From assembly GCA_946478765.1 (NCBI GenBank), contig CAMLDH010000209.1, forward strand, positions 1-6,924: 6,924 nt of DNA, given 5' to 3'. Positions 6,356-6,924 of this stretch are shown one piece after another; the first letter of the stretch is position 1, and each line of letters begins with the position of its first letter. Below the pieces are notes generated by a model, which saw only the letters and a program-made list of their open reading frames with translations, did no database searches and was not told the origin of the DNA. Origin of the DNA: an uncultured Oxalobacteraceae bacterium. Lineage in GTDB: Bacteria; Pseudomonadota; Gammaproteobacteria; Burkholderiales; Burkholderiaceae. Both the position numbers and the translations under genes were made by a program.

Positions 6356-6500
6356 GATTCTGGTCCGGCGCAAACGTTGAAACATGGTTTTCCAGCCCCT
6401 CTGCCGGTTGCCGATCACTGCTTTGCGGCATATTAATGAATCTTTTTGGTTATTAATTCAGACAAAATGCCGCGCAAACGCCCCATCCGGAACGGTTTGA

Positions 6501-6764
6501 CCAAAAAATAATTCGATTCCGGACAATCCGGAGGATGATTTCCTGCGTGCCGCGATGATCAGGATACTGAAACAAGACTTCGATAGCGACAAGCAAAGAG
6601 CGTTCGGCGAAAACCTGTCGTATTCGCCGCGGCACAGCTTGCCGGAACATCGTCCACTGGGCGGCGTCAATCGCGCACGTAAAATCGTGTATGCGTTTAT
6701 TTCGACTTTCCGGCATCAGGAAAACGATACGCCGAGAAGAGAGCCGACGAGTTGGGAGATTTGA
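6501..6764 (+). pseudogene. Decayed 3' fragment of a catalase-family haem protein gene
   Basis: The frame open from 6501 (after TGA at 6498-6500) to TGA 6762-6764 encodes 87 residues resembling the C-terminus of catalase-family (y4iL-like) haem proteins. Visible landmarks are KQDFDSDKQRAFGENLSY, HSLPEHRPLGGVNRARK and FRHQENDTPRREPTSWEI. In such proteins, as I recall them, the motif reads N-P-W-H-S/A-L-P-E-H-R-P-L-G; here it is S-P-R-H, with a W-to-R change. The N-terminal several hundred residues, including the distal haem site, are absent: upstream sequence (6290-6500) is AT-rich and stop-laden. An ATG at 6555 could open a 69-codon ORF, but it has no evident ribosome-binding site and starts inside the conserved block. 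I therefore read it as a remnant. Family recognition is from memory of the motif. Confidence 0.6.
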
Positions 6765-6784
6765 AGTTGAACCATTTTTAATTT

Positions 6785-6825
6785 GTCGTTCGCGACCCGG
6801 TCTCAGCGGCCCGGTCGCGAATGAC
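6785..6825. terminator. Strong 13-bp hairpin between convergent gene ends
   Basis: GTCGTTCGCGACC (6785-6797) pairs with GGTCGCGAATGAC (6813-6825), 13 bp with one G-U, around a 15-nt loop. It lies 20 bp after the catalase-remnant stop and 22 bp past the stop of the minus-strand peroxidase-like gene, so it is placed to end transcription from both sides. Neither strand has a U-run directly after the stem; the T-rich run (6775-6784) is on the wrong side for the plus strand. It may work as a rho-independent-like or mRNA-stabilising 3' end. Confidence 0.5.
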
Positions 6826-6847
6826 TGAAGATTATTACGAAATCAAA

Positions 6848-6924
6848 CTACGTCGGATCAATCCGCCCGTCCGCAATCATCCTCAATGCCGTCATGCTCG
6901 GAATGAAAAAATAATCCCCGCCCC
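6848..6924 (-). CDS. C-terminal end of a DyP-type peroxidase-like protein, cut by window edge
   Basis: The last 24 codons of a minus-strand frame enter from the right edge and end at TAG 6850-6848: GGDYFFIPSMTALRMIADGR plus IDPT. A G-G-x-Y-F-F-x-P-x-x-x-A-L-R pattern resembles the extreme C-terminus of DyP-type haem peroxidases. Only these residues are visible, so the family call is tentative. It is the best frame here: the neighbouring minus-strand frame stays open to a TGA at about 6860 but gives no recognisable motif. The gene points toward the catalase-like remnant, tail to tail, with the 6785-6825 hairpin between them. DyP-type and y4iL-like genes are, to my recollection, sometimes neighbours, which supports both assignments. 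Confidence 0.45.
   Translation of the reverse strand, partial: GGDYFFIPSMTALRMIADGRIDPT

Noticed and set aside
6453..6716. Minus-strand ORF of 87 codons
   Set aside because: Antisense to the catalase-like remnant, whose plus-strand translation shows recognisable family motifs.

Overview
The window looks like chromosome from a GC-rich betaproteobacterium, probably order Burkholderiales and possibly Oxalobacteraceae. That placement is an inference from the class I PHA synthase, which closely resembles the Cupriavidus type, and from general codon use; no rRNA or other taxonomic marker is present. All four well-supported genes lie on the minus strand.

Layout, left to right. (1) 1-1059, minus: an FAD/NAD(P)-binding monooxygenase-like protein whose C-terminus lies beyond the left edge. 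(2) 1060-1359: a gene-free spacer unusually rich in dyads, including a 17-bp palindrome just upstream of the flavoprotein start and a 9-bp-stem hairpin just after the phaC stop. (3) 1360-3081, minus: a complete class I poly(3-hydroxyalkanoate) synthase (phaC) with an intact Cys-Asp-His triad and no phaA, phaB, phaR or phasin gene beside it in view. (4) 3082-3802: a less GC-rich stretch with one small unrecognised plus-strand ORF (3200-3499) and two very short minus-strand ORFs that may be debris. (5) 3803-6180, minus: a two-gene unit of an exported TPR protein followed by an exported L,D-transpeptidase, joined by a 1-nt TGATG overlap and preceded by a plausible sigma70 promoter. (6) 6251-6500: spacer with a short 9-bp-period repeat. 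(7) 6501-6764, plus: what appears to be a decayed 3' end of a catalase-family (y4iL-like) haem protein gene. (8) 6785-6825: a strong hairpin. (9) 6848-6924, minus: the last 24 codons of a gene resembling the C-terminus of a DyP-type peroxidase, cut by the right edge.

How the genes relate. The TPR protein and the L,D-transpeptidase are very likely one envelope module. Both are exported, they are translationally coupled, and both end in what looks like the same NTF2-like domain, so a joint role in peptidoglycan cross-linking or remodelling is the natural inference. The PHA synthase and the flavoprotein share a strand, but 300 bp of structured DNA separates them and nothing ties their functions together. 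The right end carries two convergent pieces of haem-peroxidase-type genes. I see no CRISPR array, tRNA, rRNA, insertion sequence or phage gene. I found no clear new system; the best candidates for follow-up are the TPR/transpeptidase pair with its shared C-terminal domain, the palindrome before the flavoprotein, and the catalase remnant facing a peroxidase gene.
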